From contig JAPLOU010000039.1 of assembly GCA_026400535.1 (NCBI GenBank), positions 1-64,000 of the forward strand: a DNA stretch of 64,000 nucleotides, in the 5' to 3' direction. The notes beneath the pieces were generated by a model. It was not told the DNA's origin, ran no database searches, and worked only from the letters and a program-made list of their open reading frames with translations. Position 1 is the stretch's first letter; the number at the start of each line of letters is the position of its first letter. This DNA comes from Hyphomicrobiales bacterium (GTDB lineage: Bacteria; Pseudomonadota; Alphaproteobacteria; Rhizobiales; Beijerinckiaceae). Both the position numbers and the translations under genes were made by a program. Below are positions 34,047 to 42,572 of the stretch, one piece after another.

Positions 34047-36967
34047 CTGCGCGCGCCGGCAAAGCGCGCCAGCGAGAAGATATCACTCGGCAGATCGGAT
34101 CGGCCACGCAACATCAGATCAGCGGTGATCCGCGCCACGACGGGCGCCAGCGAGTAGCCGTTCGACGTCACGCAATTGTAAAAGCCCGGTGCTCCCGGCA
34201 TCTCGCCCAAGATGGGCGCCCCGTCGATGTGGATATTCATGGCCGCCCAGACGCGGACAATGTTGAACGCCGCTGCCGCTGGCAACACATGCGCCGCAAC
34301 CCAGGCATTGCCCTCGATGCTTGCCATCTCGACCCGGCTGGCCCCGGTTTCGGGATCCATGGCGGCAGGCCAGGCCCCGCCGATGATCAATCCGCCGGTA
34401 TCCGCCTGCTTCAGACTGAGATGCCGGCCGGCATGGGCGATGAGATGACTGACCAGCTTCGGCCCCGGCTCAGTCACGATCATCTGCAAGGGCGCGCCGG
34501 AGACGGGAATCGGCGCTGCGGCCATGGCCGCGATCCGCGAAGCCCAACCGCCCGCGCAATTCACAACGCGGCGCGCCGCCACCGTGCCTGCCTCGGTCTC
34601 TATCCGCCAGCGCGTTCCGTCATGGGCCAGTCCGGTGACGCCGGCAAAGCTCTCGAAGCGCGCGCCCGCCAGCTGCGCCAGCCGGACCACGGCAAGCGTC
34701 GCCGTCAGTGGATTGATCTTGCCCTCGTCGCGGCAATAGGCGGCGCCGAGAAAGCGGGTTGCGAGATGCGGCTCAAGCGCACGAAGCTCGTTGGCGCCGA
34801 TGATGTTCGCATCAATGCCATAGCTGCGCTCAAGCTCGACCTTCTGGCGCAGGAAGCTCATCTCGTCTTCGGTCTCGCCGACCATCAGGCCGCCAGGGGT
34901 CGAGATCTCGAAATCCTCGGCTGCTGCCGCCTCGATGTCCTTCCACAGGCTGATGGCGGCAGGGGCGATTCGCAGAACCTCCGCTGCGGGTTGGCCGCCC
35001 GCCTCCGCCTTCTTGCCAAAGTCGAAGGACAGCAACTGCACATGCAGGCTGCCGGCATTGGCGCCGGAGGCCTGCACATTGGGCTCGTGGCGGTCGACCA
35101 CCACGACGCTCTCGCCAGCGAGAGCCAGTTCGCGCGCGACGCAGGCCCCGACCACGCCGGCTCCGATCACGACAGTGTCAGCCGTGAGCTGACCGAACGG
35201 CGCGCGTTGCAAGGCGATGCGCGGCGATCGCGCCGGTGGAACCGTCTGGCGATGGCCGCCCCATTCCGGCTTCTCAGCGGCGATCGCGCCCAGCGGCATC
35301 GGGCGCGCCGGCGGTCTGGGCGCAAAGAAGGCCGCTATGGCGGGGGCGGGACCGCCTTCCGCGTGGACAACACGCGTCAGCGTCGCCGCACAGAACCGGC
35401 CCTGGCAACGGCCCATGCCGGCGCGGGTCAGCCGCTTGACCGTGGCGAGTGTCGGCGAGCCGTTGCGACAGGCCTGGCGGGCGGCCCCAGCGGTCACCTC
35501 CTCGCAGCGGCACAGGATCGTGTCGTCGTCCAGCGCCGCGGCGTCGAAGGGCGCCTGCCGGAACACGTGCCACAGGCTCGCCTGGAAGGATTCGGCCCGG
35601 GCCAGCCTGATCCGGGCCCCCGCCAGATCGCCCACCTGTGGCAGGCCAAGGTCCCTCCTGATGGCGAAGGCTGCGAGTTCCGCACGCGCCATGGCAACCT
35701 TGGCCCCGGCGATTTGCGCACCGTCGCCGATCGCGTAGACGCCCGGCAGGCTGGTGAGGCCGTCCGCGTCGGTCACCACCATCAGGCCTCCGACATGGGT
35801 GTCGACGTGCCGCAATTCGCAACCAAGCTGGCGCGCCATCTCGGCCTGGGGGATGAAGCCGGCGTTCAGCGCGACGATATCGCAGGTGAGCTCATGGTCA
35901 GTGCCACCGTGGCTGACTGTGACGGCGCTCGCCTGATCCGTGCCATTGATGCGGCGCAGCCTTGCGTTCCACAGGACAGGCACACCTGAGAGCCGGAGGC
36001 GCGCGAGATAGCCAAGTCCGGTCAGGGTCGCAGTCGGATCGGCCTTGGCCATTCCGATCACGTGCGGAAGACTTGCGACAGAAGGCCCCGGTCCCTCATC
36101 AACCACAGCAACCGGTTTGCAGCCAAGCTTCAGCAACTCGACGGCCGTCTGCAGATTGAGCGGCCCCGAGCCGGCAATCACGATCCTCGCGCCGGGCACA
36201 ACCTGCTGCGAGCGCACCAGCCCCTGTAACCCGCCGGTCGTCATGACGCCGGGCACTGTCCAGCCGGGCAGGGGACATGGCCTTTCGGATGCGCCGGTGG
36301 CCAGAACCGTGATCCGCGGTTCGATGACATGGGCGCGGCCGTCATGAACGATGCCGATGCCGTCTTCCGCCGCTGCGAACCATGCCGTCGCGCCAGTCCA
36401 GATTTCGGCGCCGGAAGCGGCCAGTCGCCGCGCGAGCTCTTGCCCTTCCCGGAACTGCCTGTCCGGCTCTGCTTTTGCAGCGACCATAAGCGGCTTGTGG
36501 TACTGGCCGCCCACGCTGCCGCGCTCATCGCAGACCAGCACCGAGGCCCCGGCCTCGGCCAGCGAACTGGCAACCATTGCCCCGGCCGGCCCGGCACCGA
36601 CCACCAGCACGTCCACCTTGCGCCGGGGCAGCGGGGCGACTGGCATGGTGGCCAGCGGCAGGAGCTGGTCTGGCTCGGGCGCGGCGCTGGCGACGGTCAG
36701 CCCGGGTTTCGCCTTTTCGAGGCAGGCGCGCGTTCCGGCCCGCCCGTCGACCGTGACAATGCAGTCAAAGCATGCCCCCATGCCGCAGTGCAGTCCGCGG
36801 GGGGCGCCATTCCTTGTCTGCCGAAGGCTGATGACGCCGTTCTCGGCCAGAGCAGCCGCGATGGTCTGGCCGTCCCTGGCTGCAATCCTCCGCCCATCGA
36901 ACGCAAAGCTGAAGTGCGGGCCGGTCCTGGCTTCGGGGCCGTCCCCGAACGGCTCACTGTCGACCAT
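34043..36967 (-). CDS. Fused HcnABC-type flavin/iron-sulfur amino- or imino-acid dehydrogenase
   Basis: A 974-residue protein joining three subunits that are usually separate. Residues 15-100 form a 2Fe-2S domain (Cys61, Cys66, Cys69, Cys82). Residues 118-450 form a pyridine-nucleotide/FAD domain (GAGPAG at 124-129, YAIGDGAQIAG near 411), followed by a BFD-type 2Fe-2S motif (Cys486, Cys488, Cys521, Cys526). A D-amino-acid-oxidase-like FAD domain runs from 597 (GAGVVG at 602-607) to the end. Separate-gene relatives are hydrogen cyanide synthase, octopine/nopaline oxidases and D-hydroxyproline dehydrogenase. The last two fit better here, next to imine-reductase and DapA-like genes. It is divergent from the DapA-like gene across operator O2. 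Confidence 0.88.
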   Translation of the reverse strand: MVDSEPFGDGPEARTGPHFSFAFDGRRIAARDGQTIAAALAENGVISLRQTRNGAPRGLHCGMGACFDCIVTVDGRAGTRACLEKAKPGLTVASAAPEPDQLLPLATMPVAPLPRRKVDVLVVGAGPAGAMVASSLAEAGASVLVCDERGSVGGQYHKPLMVAAKAEPDRQFREGQELARRLAASGAEIWTGATAWFAAAEDGIGIVHDGRAHVIEPRITVLATGASERPCPLPGWTVPGVMTTGGLQGLVRSQQVVPGARIVIAGSGPLNLQTAVELLKLGCKPVAVVDEGPGPSVASLPHVIGMAKADPTATLTGLGYLARLRLSGVPVLWNARLRRINGTDQASAVTVSHGGTDHELTCDIVALNAGFIPQAEMARQLGCELRHVDTHVGGLMVVTDADGLTSLPGVYAIGDGAQIAGAKVAMARAELAAFAIRRDLGLPQVGDLAGARIRLARAESFQASLWHVFRQAPFDAAALDDDTILCRCEEVTAGAARQACRNGSPTLATVKRLTRAGMGRCQGRFCAATLTRVVHAEGGPAPAIAAFFAPRPPARPMPLGAIAAEKPEWGGHRQTVPPARSPRIALQRAPFGQLTADTVVIGAGVVGACVARELALAGESVVVVDRHEPNVQASGANAGSLHVQLLSFDFGKKAEAGGQPAAEVLRIAPAAISLWKDIEAAAAEDFEISTPGGLMVGETEDEMSFLRQKVELERSYGIDANIIGANELRALEPHLATRFLGAAYCRDEGKINPLTATLAVVRLAQLAGARFESFAGVTGLAHDGTRWRIETEAGTVAARRVVNCAGGWASRIAAMAAAPIPVSGAPLQMIVTEPGPKLVSHLIAHAGRHLSLKQADTGGLIIGGAWPAAMDPETGASRVEMASIEGNAWVAAHVLPAAAAFNIVRVWAAMNIHIDGAPILGEMPGAPGFYNCVTSNGYSLAPVVARITADLMLRGRSDLPSDIFSLARFAGARS

Positions 36968-36983
36968 TGCGCGTCACCTTGCG

Positions 36984-37004
36984 TTGCATACACACGATAT
37001 ACGA
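36984..37004. promoter_or_regulatory. GntR-type operator O2
   Basis: Inverted repeat TTGCATAC-N5-ATATACGA in the 78-base divergent region between the fused dehydrogenase (minus) and the DapA-like gene (plus). It has the same half-site and spacing as O1, with two mismatches in the right half. Confidence 0.55.
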
Positions 37005-37045
37005 CATAAGAGTTCCGGTGGTGAAGCGCTGCGGGGAGAACAGGC

Positions 37046-37951
37046 ATGCGACGTTTTCGCGGGACATACACGGTTCTGGTGACGCCGTTCACCGCTGACG
37101 GGAAAGCGGTCGATCTCGCGGCGCTGAAGCGGCTCGTCGAGTTCCAGATCGCCGAGGGCATCCACGGGCTGATCCCGCTTGGGTCAACCGGCGAGTTTCT
37201 GTCGGTGACGCCTGACGAACGCACCGCAATCGTCGAAACCGTGGTGCGCACGGCGGGCGGACGCGTGCCGGTGCTGATCGGCACCGGGGCGGAATGGACG
37301 CGCGACGCCATCGCGACCTCGCGTGAGGCGGAGGCGCTCGGCGCCGATGGCGTGATGATCATCCCGCCCTTCTACAGCGTCCCCACCGAGGACGAGTTGT
37401 ATGAGCACTACAAGGCGGTCGCAGACGCCATTTCGATCCCGATCATGGTCTACAACAATCCCGCCACGGCCAATGTCGACCTGAGGCCGGATTTTGTCGC
37501 GAGATTGTCGAACATCCCGAACTGCAGCTACATCAAGGAGTCGACGCTGGACGTCACGCGCGTCCGCGACATCGTGCGCCTGTGCGGCGACCGGATGACC
37601 GTGTTCGCGGGCGTGCTGGGCTTCGAGTCGTTCTGGCTCGGCGCCGAAGGCTGGGTCGCGGTCTGCTCGAACGTGGCGCCGCGGCTGTCGGCGCAATTGT
37701 TCGAGGCGTCCGTCGATCGGCGTGATCTGGATGAAGGCACCGCCGTGCACCGCAAGCTTCTGCCATTACTGCCCCATGTCGGAGGCCCGCGGTATGTCTC
37801 CGGGACAAAGGCCGCCTTCGAGATGATGGGCATGCCGATGGGGCCGCCGCGCGCTCCGCGCCTGCCCCTGCCCGAACGCGACCGTCCGGCGCTGCGGCAG
37901 GTTCTGGCCGGGATGGGCCTGTTGCCGGCGGCGTCGGCTGCGGCCAACTAG
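37046..37951 (+). CDS. DapA-superfamily lyase (DHDPS/NAL-like) A
   Basis: A 301-residue class I aldolase or deaminase. It has the typical N-terminus RGTYTVLVTPF, the signature PLGSTGEFLSV at residues 44-54, catalytic Tyr136 (MVYNNPAT) and Schiff-base Lys164 (SYIKEST). Length and motifs fit N-acetylneuraminate-lyase/DapA relatives, including 1-pyrroline-4-hydroxy-2-carboxylate deaminase of hydroxyproline breakdown. It is transcribed from the O2 region, divergent from the fused dehydrogenase. A role downstream of that dehydrogenase is likely, since deaminase or aldolase action on the oxidised imine is known in the hydroxyproline pathway. The stop overlaps the convergent hydrolase gene by 4 bases. 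Confidence 0.85.
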   Translation: MRRFRGTYTVLVTPFTADGKAVDLAALKRLVEFQIAEGIHGLIPLGSTGEFLSVTPDERTAIVETVVRTAGGRVPVLIGTGAEWTRDAIATSREAEALGADGVMIIPPFYSVPTEDELYEHYKAVADAISIPIMVYNNPATANVDLRPDFVARLSNIPNCSYIKESTLDVTRVRDIVRLCGDRMTVFAGVLGFESFWLGAEGWVAVCSNVAPRLSAQLFEASVDRRDLDEGTAVHRKLLPLLPHVGGPRYVSGTKAAFEMMGMPMGPPRAPRLPLPERDRPALRQVLAGMGLLPAASAAAN

Positions 37952-38985
37952 GCGGAAATGGTCAGCAGACGGCGCGGCGTGTCGACCAGCAAGGTGTCGA
38001 TCTCGCTCTCCTGCCAGCCGCGATCCCGCATCAGCGGGCGCAGATTGGCGAGGATATGCCGGTAGCCATGGCCGCCATGCGCCAGAAGCCGCGTCAGTGT
38101 GCAGATGTCATGCGAGATGCAGACACGGTCCTGCAGGCCGGCGTCGAACAGCGCCCGCAAGGCCCTGATCCGCATCCAGTCATTCGGCAGGTCGACGATC
38201 CCCATCCAGTAGTTCGACGTCTCGATGCCGAAGAAGTCGTATTCGACGACGCAGCGCCGCGCGAGGGCGAGCACGGCGTCGACGTCCTCCGGATGGGTGC
38301 GATCCATGTGGCTCATGATCACCCGCGACAGGTCCGCGCCGGCGCGCTCCAGCACATCGCAGATCTGCATACAGGCCAGCGGATGGCGGCCCGGATGCAC
38401 GTTGATCGCTGCGCCCGTGGCGCCTTGCGCCTGCGCTGCCGCCGTGAGACTGCGTTCCTCGAACTCCGTCATCGGCCATGACACACCGATCTCGCCGATG
38501 ATGCCGCAACGGATCGATGTGCCCCATGCTCCTTCGCTCACCTGTCCGATGATCGTCTCGGCCAGTCGCTCGACCGGCCAGGCCTTGATGTCGTCGCTCG
38601 CATAGCTGTCGGTGTAGAAGCCGGCCCCCAGAACGATGGTGACACCGGTGCGCTCCGACAGGCGCTTCAGGCCTTCTGGGTTCGGACCGATGCCGCCCGT
38701 TGTCAGATCGACGACCGTGCCGCCGCCGGCCTGCCGGAAGGCCGCGAGGTCCATGGCCGCGACATCCTCGTCATGCAGGCGATGATGGCCCGGCACCATC
38801 GGTCGGTAGTCGAGCGCGAAGCGCGTCGACAGTGTGATGTCCAGCACAGGTGGCGGATCGGCGCGCCAGGCTGGGTTGGTGAGGTCGCACAGCACATGTT
38901 CATGCATGAGGACATGGCCGAGCTGCTCAGGGGCGACCGGTCCGGCAACGGAAATCGCCTCGGCCCGTCTGCGCGGTCTTGTCAT
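37948..38985 (-). CDS. Phosphotriesterase-family metal-dependent hydrolase
   Basis: A 345-residue TIM-barrel amidohydrolase of the PTE/lactonase family. The binuclear metal motif LMHEHVLCD (His28, His30) is near the N-terminus. GAAINVHPGRHPL, VIMSHMDRTHPED and RVCISHDICT supply the later His and Asp ligands. Members hydrolyse lactones, phosphotriesters or N-acyl compounds. The frame is open to 39060, but the ATG at 38985 begins the conserved part. It is divergent from the binding-protein gene, with operator O3 between them. With dehydrogenases and imine enzymes nearby, a lactone or amide intermediate is the most likely substrate. Confidence 0.83.
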   Translation of the reverse strand: MTRPRRRAEAISVAGPVAPEQLGHVLMHEHVLCDLTNPAWRADPPPVLDITLSTRFALDYRPMVPGHHRLHDEDVAAMDLAAFRQAGGGTVVDLTTGGIGPNPEGLKRLSERTGVTIVLGAGFYTDSYASDDIKAWPVERLAETIIGQVSEGAWGTSIRCGIIGEIGVSWPMTEFEERSLTAAAQAQGATGAAINVHPGRHPLACMQICDVLERAGADLSRVIMSHMDRTHPEDVDAVLALARRCVVEYDFFGIETSNYWMGIVDLPNDWMRIRALRALFDAGLQDRVCISHDICTLTRLLAHGGHGYRHILANLRPLMRDRGWQESEIDTLLVDTPRRLLTISA

Positions 38986-39039
38986 TGTCTGCCGTCTTTC
39001 TCGTTCCGGGGTGATCCTGCTTGCCCATCGCATCCTATT

Positions 39040-39060
39040 CGGCATACGCTGTGCATACAA
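39040..39060. promoter_or_regulatory. GntR-type operator O3
   Basis: Inverted repeat CGGCATAC-N5-GCATACAA between the phosphotriesterase-like gene (minus) and the binding-protein operon (plus). The right half is close to consensus; the left half matches five of eight positions. Confidence 0.5.
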
Positions 39061-39199
39061 TCATCCCGAACCGGGCGAGCGCTGGCGCATCTTCCGGTTC
39101 CGGGCAGGTTTTTGACGTCGCCGTCGCACTGCGCGCGGGCCTGCTTCGGCTCCAGTCGCGTGTTTTTGTTTCACATCCAACGATCACGGAGGCTACCAC

Positions 39200-40057
39200 A
39201 TGACCAAGACCCTTTCCGGACCATCAGGCTTGATTTCCCGCCGCGGCCTCATGCTCGCGGCCGGCGCAGCCGGACTGCTGCCGCGCGCCGCCATGGCGCA
39301 GGCGAAGGTGGCTGCGGCCAATCTGATCAAGCCTGGCACGCTGGTGATGTCGATGAACCCGACCCTTCCGCCGTTGCAGTTCGTCGATGACCGGGGTCAA
39401 CTGCAGGGCATGCGCTGGGAACTGGGCAATGAAATCGCCAAGACCCTTGGCCTCACGCCGGAATATGTGCGGATCGAGTTCGCCGCCATGGTTCCGGGCC
39501 TCGCCGCCAAGCGCTGGGACATGATCAACACGGGCATCTTCTGGACCGAGGAGCGCTCAAAGCTGATGTACATGGTGCCCTATGAGCGCGCGGCAGTCAG
39601 CTTCCTTGCCGCGCGCGGCAATCCACTCAAGATCGAGAAGTGGGAAGACCTCGCCGGCAAGGCGGTCTCGGTCGAACTCGGCGGGATCGAGGAGCGGCGG
39701 ACCCGGGAAGTCGACGCCATGCTGAAGGCCAAGGGACTGGCGGGCATCGACATCCGCACCTTCAACAACTTTGCCGAATCCTTCCAGGCCCTGCGCGCCG
39801 GGCAGGTGCAGGCCGCGACGGCCATCGACGCGACGGCCATGTTCATGCAGACGCGCGGCGACTTCACGCGTGCGGTCGCCGGCCTGTTCCCGCAGGTGGC
39901 AACCTTTGCCTTTGCCAACAAGGTGCTGGCAGAAGCCGTCGTGGGTGCGCTCAATGACCTCAAGACGTCTGGATACTACGACACGCTGTTCGACAAGTAC
40001 GGCGTGCTCAAGATCGAGGGATCAGCCTTCAAGATCGACGGTCCGGGACCAGTCTGA
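39200..40057 (+). CDS. Amino-acid-type ABC substrate-binding protein 1
   Basis: A 285-residue periplasmic binding protein of the SBP_bac_3 family. It has a Tat-like signal (ISRRGLMLAAGAAGLLPRAAMA, cleaved near residue 33). The mature part shows MSMNPTLPPLQFVDDRGQLQGM near 48, WDMINTGIFWTEERSKLMYM near 98 and WEDLAGKAVSVELGG near 150. It delivers an amino acid or similar small ligand to the permease encoded 102 bases downstream. Expression is probably controlled at O3. The ligand is unknown. Confidence 0.9.
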   Translation: MTKTLSGPSGLISRRGLMLAAGAAGLLPRAAMAQAKVAAANLIKPGTLVMSMNPTLPPLQFVDDRGQLQGMRWELGNEIAKTLGLTPEYVRIEFAAMVPGLAAKRWDMINTGIFWTEERSKLMYMVPYERAAVSFLAARGNPLKIEKWEDLAGKAVSVELGGIEERRTREVDAMLKAKGLAGIDIRTFNNFAESFQALRAGQVQAATAIDATAMFMQTRGDFTRAVAGLFPQVATFAFANKVLAEAVVGALNDLKTSGYYDTLFDKYGVLKIEGSAFKIDGPGPV

Positions 40058-40093
40058 CGCCGCAGTCCGACAACTCCGGCAGCGACCTGATGC

Positions 40094-40122
40094 GGGATCG
40101 ACGGGGCAAGGCCCTCGATCCC
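40094..40122 (+). terminator. Hairpin between binding-protein and permease genes
   Basis: GGGATCGA (40094-40101) pairs perfectly with TCGATCCC (40115-40122), and an inner GGG/CCC extends the stem around a GCAAGG loop. No U-tract follows, so it is better seen as an attenuator or an mRNA-stabilising stem that raises binding-protein over permease levels. Confidence 0.45.
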
Positions 40123-40159
40123 CTGTCGGTCGCGCCTCCAGACACGAAGGAGCGGCTGC

Positions 40160-40867
40160 ATGCGCGTATGGAACTGGGAGGGATTTTTTGGCTATTTCGC
40201 CAATCCCTATCTGCTGCAAGGTGCTCTCGTCACCCTGTTTCTGACCGCTTCGACACTGCTGTTCGGCTTCATCCTTGGACTGGTCCTGACCTTGATGCGG
40301 TTGTCGCCGAACAGGTTCATCCAGGGGGTGGCCAAGACCTATGTCTGGGTGTTCCGGGGCACACCCTTGCTGGTGCAATTGATCATCATCTACACCGGAC
40401 TGCCGCAGCTGGGCCTCGTCAGGCTCAGCGTGCTGCAATCGGCCATGGTGGGTCTGGCGCTGAACGAGGCGGCCTACCTGTCGGAGATTCTCCGCGGCGG
40501 CATCCTTTCGGTTGGCCAGGGCCAGCGTGACGCGGCCCGCTCCCTCGGTCTGAAGCGCGCGCAGGGCTTCTATCTCATTGTCATGCCCCAGGCGCTGCGG
40601 GTGGTGATCCCGACGCTCGGCAACTCGGTGAACGGACTTCTGAAGACCACCTCGATCGCCTCCGTGATCTCGATGGAGGAGCTGCTGCGTCGTGGACAGA
40701 TCCTCATGCAGCAGCGCTTCGAGGTCCTGGAGGTCTTCATGGTGGTGGCGATCCTCTATCTGGCGATGACAACGGTCTGGGATGCGGTGCAGCGCCGGAT
40801 CGAAGCGCATTACGGCAAGGCCTATGGACCTGTGATCAACAAGCTGCAGACCCGCGATGACCATTGA
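40160..40867 (+). CDS. Amino-acid ABC importer permease 1
   Basis: A 235-residue HisM/GlnP-type permease with about five helices. The start of the transmembrane core shows YLLQGALVTLFLTASTLLFG, the family motif TYVWVFRGTPLLVQL lies near residue 72, and the EAA loop (QRDAARSLGLKRAQGFYLIVMPQALR) near 115-150 has been split here for clarity. It lies after binding protein 1 and the hairpin, and before the GntR gene. Only one permease accompanies this binding protein, so it probably works as a homodimer with the GlnQ ATPase encoded at 32 kb. Confidence 0.9.
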   Translation: MRVWNWEGFFGYFANPYLLQGALVTLFLTASTLLFGFILGLVLTLMRLSPNRFIQGVAKTYVWVFRGTPLLVQLIIIYTGLPQLGLVRLSVLQSAMVGLALNEAAYLSEILRGGILSVGQGQRDAARSLGLKRAQGFYLIVMPQALRVVIPTLGNSVNGLLKTTSIASVISMEELLRRGQILMQQRFEVLEVFMVVAILYLAMTTVWDAVQRRIEAHYGKAYGPVINKLQTRDDH

Positions 40868-40917
40868 CATGAGGCTGTCGCAACGTCTTGGGTCGAGCTA
40901 TCACAAGGTCAAAGCCG

Positions 40918-41604
40918 ATGAACACCACGCGGGCGACTGAAGATCAGGACCATCAGCCAGACGAACAGCGCTTCATGGCCGGCCTTAACCTGTCCAATCT
41001 TGCCTACCGCGCCATTTCCGAGATGATCCGGGATCGGCGCCTCAAGGGTGGCGAGCAGATTGTCGAGGCAAGACTGGCCGATGTGCTTGGAATCTCGCGC
41101 ACGCCTCTGCGTGAGGCGCTCCAGCGACTGGAAGGCGAGGGGCTTGTGCGCAAGTTCGCCAACCGCTCCTATCTGGTGCGCAGCGTGGACCTGGCCGAGT
41201 ACCTCCACAGCCTGAAGGTCCGCGAGATCCTCGAGGCGGAGGCGGCCGCGCTTGCCATCGGGCGCATTCCCCGGGAGCTGATGGCGGTTGTCCGCCATGA
41301 AATCGTGGAGCTTCGCGCCTCGACGACCTACCACACCGCATCGCATTGGCAGTCCGACGATAACCTGCATGGCGCCTACATCAACCATTGCGGCAATCCG
41401 GTGATCGGCGAACTCATCAACGCCCTGCGCGTGACGACGCGGCTTTTCGAGATCGCCAAGCTGAAGGATCGTCTCGAGCCTGATTCCGTCGAGCACCTGG
41501 CGATTCTCGGCACGCTTGAAGCGGGTGACGCCAAGGCCGCGCGTCAGGCCGTGACAGCCCATATCCGCAGCCTTCGGGATTTCGCGCTCGCAACCGTCCG
41601 CTGA
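40918..41604 (+). CDS. GntR-family (FCD domain) regulator of the amino-acid region
   Basis: A 228-residue regulator. The winged helix (residues about 25-85) contains RRLKGGEQIVEARLADVLG, then ISRTPLREALQRLEGEGLV. The FCD domain follows with metal-ligand-like residues (LHGAYINHCGNP near 145, AHIRSLRDF near the end). The ATG at 40918 is preferred to an upstream GTG-type frame start because the conserved part begins soon after it. It is co-transcribed with binding protein 1 and permease 1. It is the best candidate to bind operators O1-O4, which would make it autoregulated through O3. Confidence 0.9.
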   Translation: MNTTRATEDQDHQPDEQRFMAGLNLSNLAYRAISEMIRDRRLKGGEQIVEARLADVLGISRTPLREALQRLEGEGLVRKFANRSYLVRSVDLAEYLHSLKVREILEAEAAALAIGRIPRELMAVVRHEIVELRASTTYHTASHWQSDDNLHGAYINHCGNPVIGELINALRVTTRLFEIAKLKDRLEPDSVEHLAILGTLEAGDAKAARQAVTAHIRSLRDFALATVR

Positions 41605-41654
41605 CGGGCAGCGGACGTTCAGCGTCCGCGAAAGCGCTTGCCGTCCTGCGCGGA

Positions 41655-41675
41655 TTGTACAACAATCGTATACAA
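41655..41675. promoter_or_regulatory. GntR-type operator O4
   Basis: Inverted repeat TTGTACAA-N5-GTATACAA, 24 bases before the second binding-protein start. The right half is the exact consensus. This is the fourth site of the shared set, here controlling the eight-gene operon that runs to 48988. Confidence 0.6.
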
Positions 41676-41698
41676 AGTTGCCAGAGAAGGACCTTGCC

Positions 41699-42541
41699 AT
41701 GACTGATCACATCACGCAGCGCGTTTCGCGCAGGAGCCTGCTCGCAGGCGTCGCCGCGGGGACGGCGGGGGCCCTTCTCGGGCTTGAGGCGATGGCCAAA
41801 CCGCTGGCCGACGTGCTCGCCGGCAAGAAGCTGCGGGCCGGCATCAATCCGACCCTGCCACCGTTCGGCGTCTTCAACGCCCAGAACCAGATTGACGGCT
41901 TCGATGCCGACATTGCCCGCGAGATCGCGCGGCTGATGAAGGTCGAGTGCGAGATCGTGCAGGTCGGCAGCCCAGACCGAATCCCGTTCCTGCAAGCCGA
42001 TCGGATCGACATCGTGCTTGGCGCCATCACCCGCACGGTCGAGCGCGCCCTGGTGATCGACTACACGGTGCCGCTGCACACCCAGAGCGTCGTGGTTCTG
42101 ACCAAGGCCAGCGGCACGAGCGTGCCGATCAACAAGCCGGCAGACCTTGCCAATGCCCAGGTCAAGCTGGTTCAGGTGCGCGGCACTGTCGGCATTCCCT
42201 GGATTCAGGCCAATGCTCCGCAGGCGCAGGTCACCTTGCTCGACAATTACCCCGATACGTTCCGCGCGCTCCAGCAGGGCCGGGCGGATGCCATGGTCGA
42301 CGTGCTGGAATCGGTCGTCGTACCGATGAAGAACTTCCCGGGTGTGCCCTGGAAGGTGCTCGACGAGGTGCTTGCCAGCACATGGGTCGGCATCGGGGTG
42401 CAGAAAGGCAACACGACGCTCAAGGACGTGCTGAACGTCGTGCTGTTTGAAATGCACCGCAACGGCTTTGTCGGCACCACCTGGGAGAAGTGGTTTGGCG
42501 TGCCGATGAAGACACCGGTTCCCGTCAACCCGATGTTCTGA
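41699..42541 (+). CDS. Amino-acid-type ABC substrate-binding protein 2
   Basis: A 280-residue SBP_bac_3 protein with a Tat-like signal (VSRRSLLAGVAAGTAGALLG). The mature protein shows KLRAGINPTLPPFGVF, then ARLMKVECEIVQVGSPDRIPFL and a LPLHTQSVVVL-like hinge region. The ATG at 41699 is preferred over 41678 because AGAAGG lies 8 bases upstream. It is the first gene of an operon with two permeases and the three-gene dehydrogenase, so its ligand is probably that enzyme's substrate. It is divergent in sequence from binding protein 1, suggesting a different or related ligand. Confidence 0.9.
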   Translation: MTDHITQRVSRRSLLAGVAAGTAGALLGLEAMAKPLADVLAGKKLRAGINPTLPPFGVFNAQNQIDGFDADIAREIARLMKVECEIVQVGSPDRIPFLQADRIDIVLGAITRTVERALVIDYTVPLHTQSVVVLTKASGTSVPINKPADLANAQVKLVQVRGTVGIPWIQANAPQAQVTLLDNYPDTFRALQQGRADAMVDVLESVVVPMKNFPGVPWKVLDEVLASTWVGIGVQKGNTTLKDVLNVVLFEMHRNGFVGTTWEKWFGVPMKTPVPVNPMF

Positions 42542-42572
42542 TCAAGGCAGGCGCGACACGGCGGGCGCTTCA

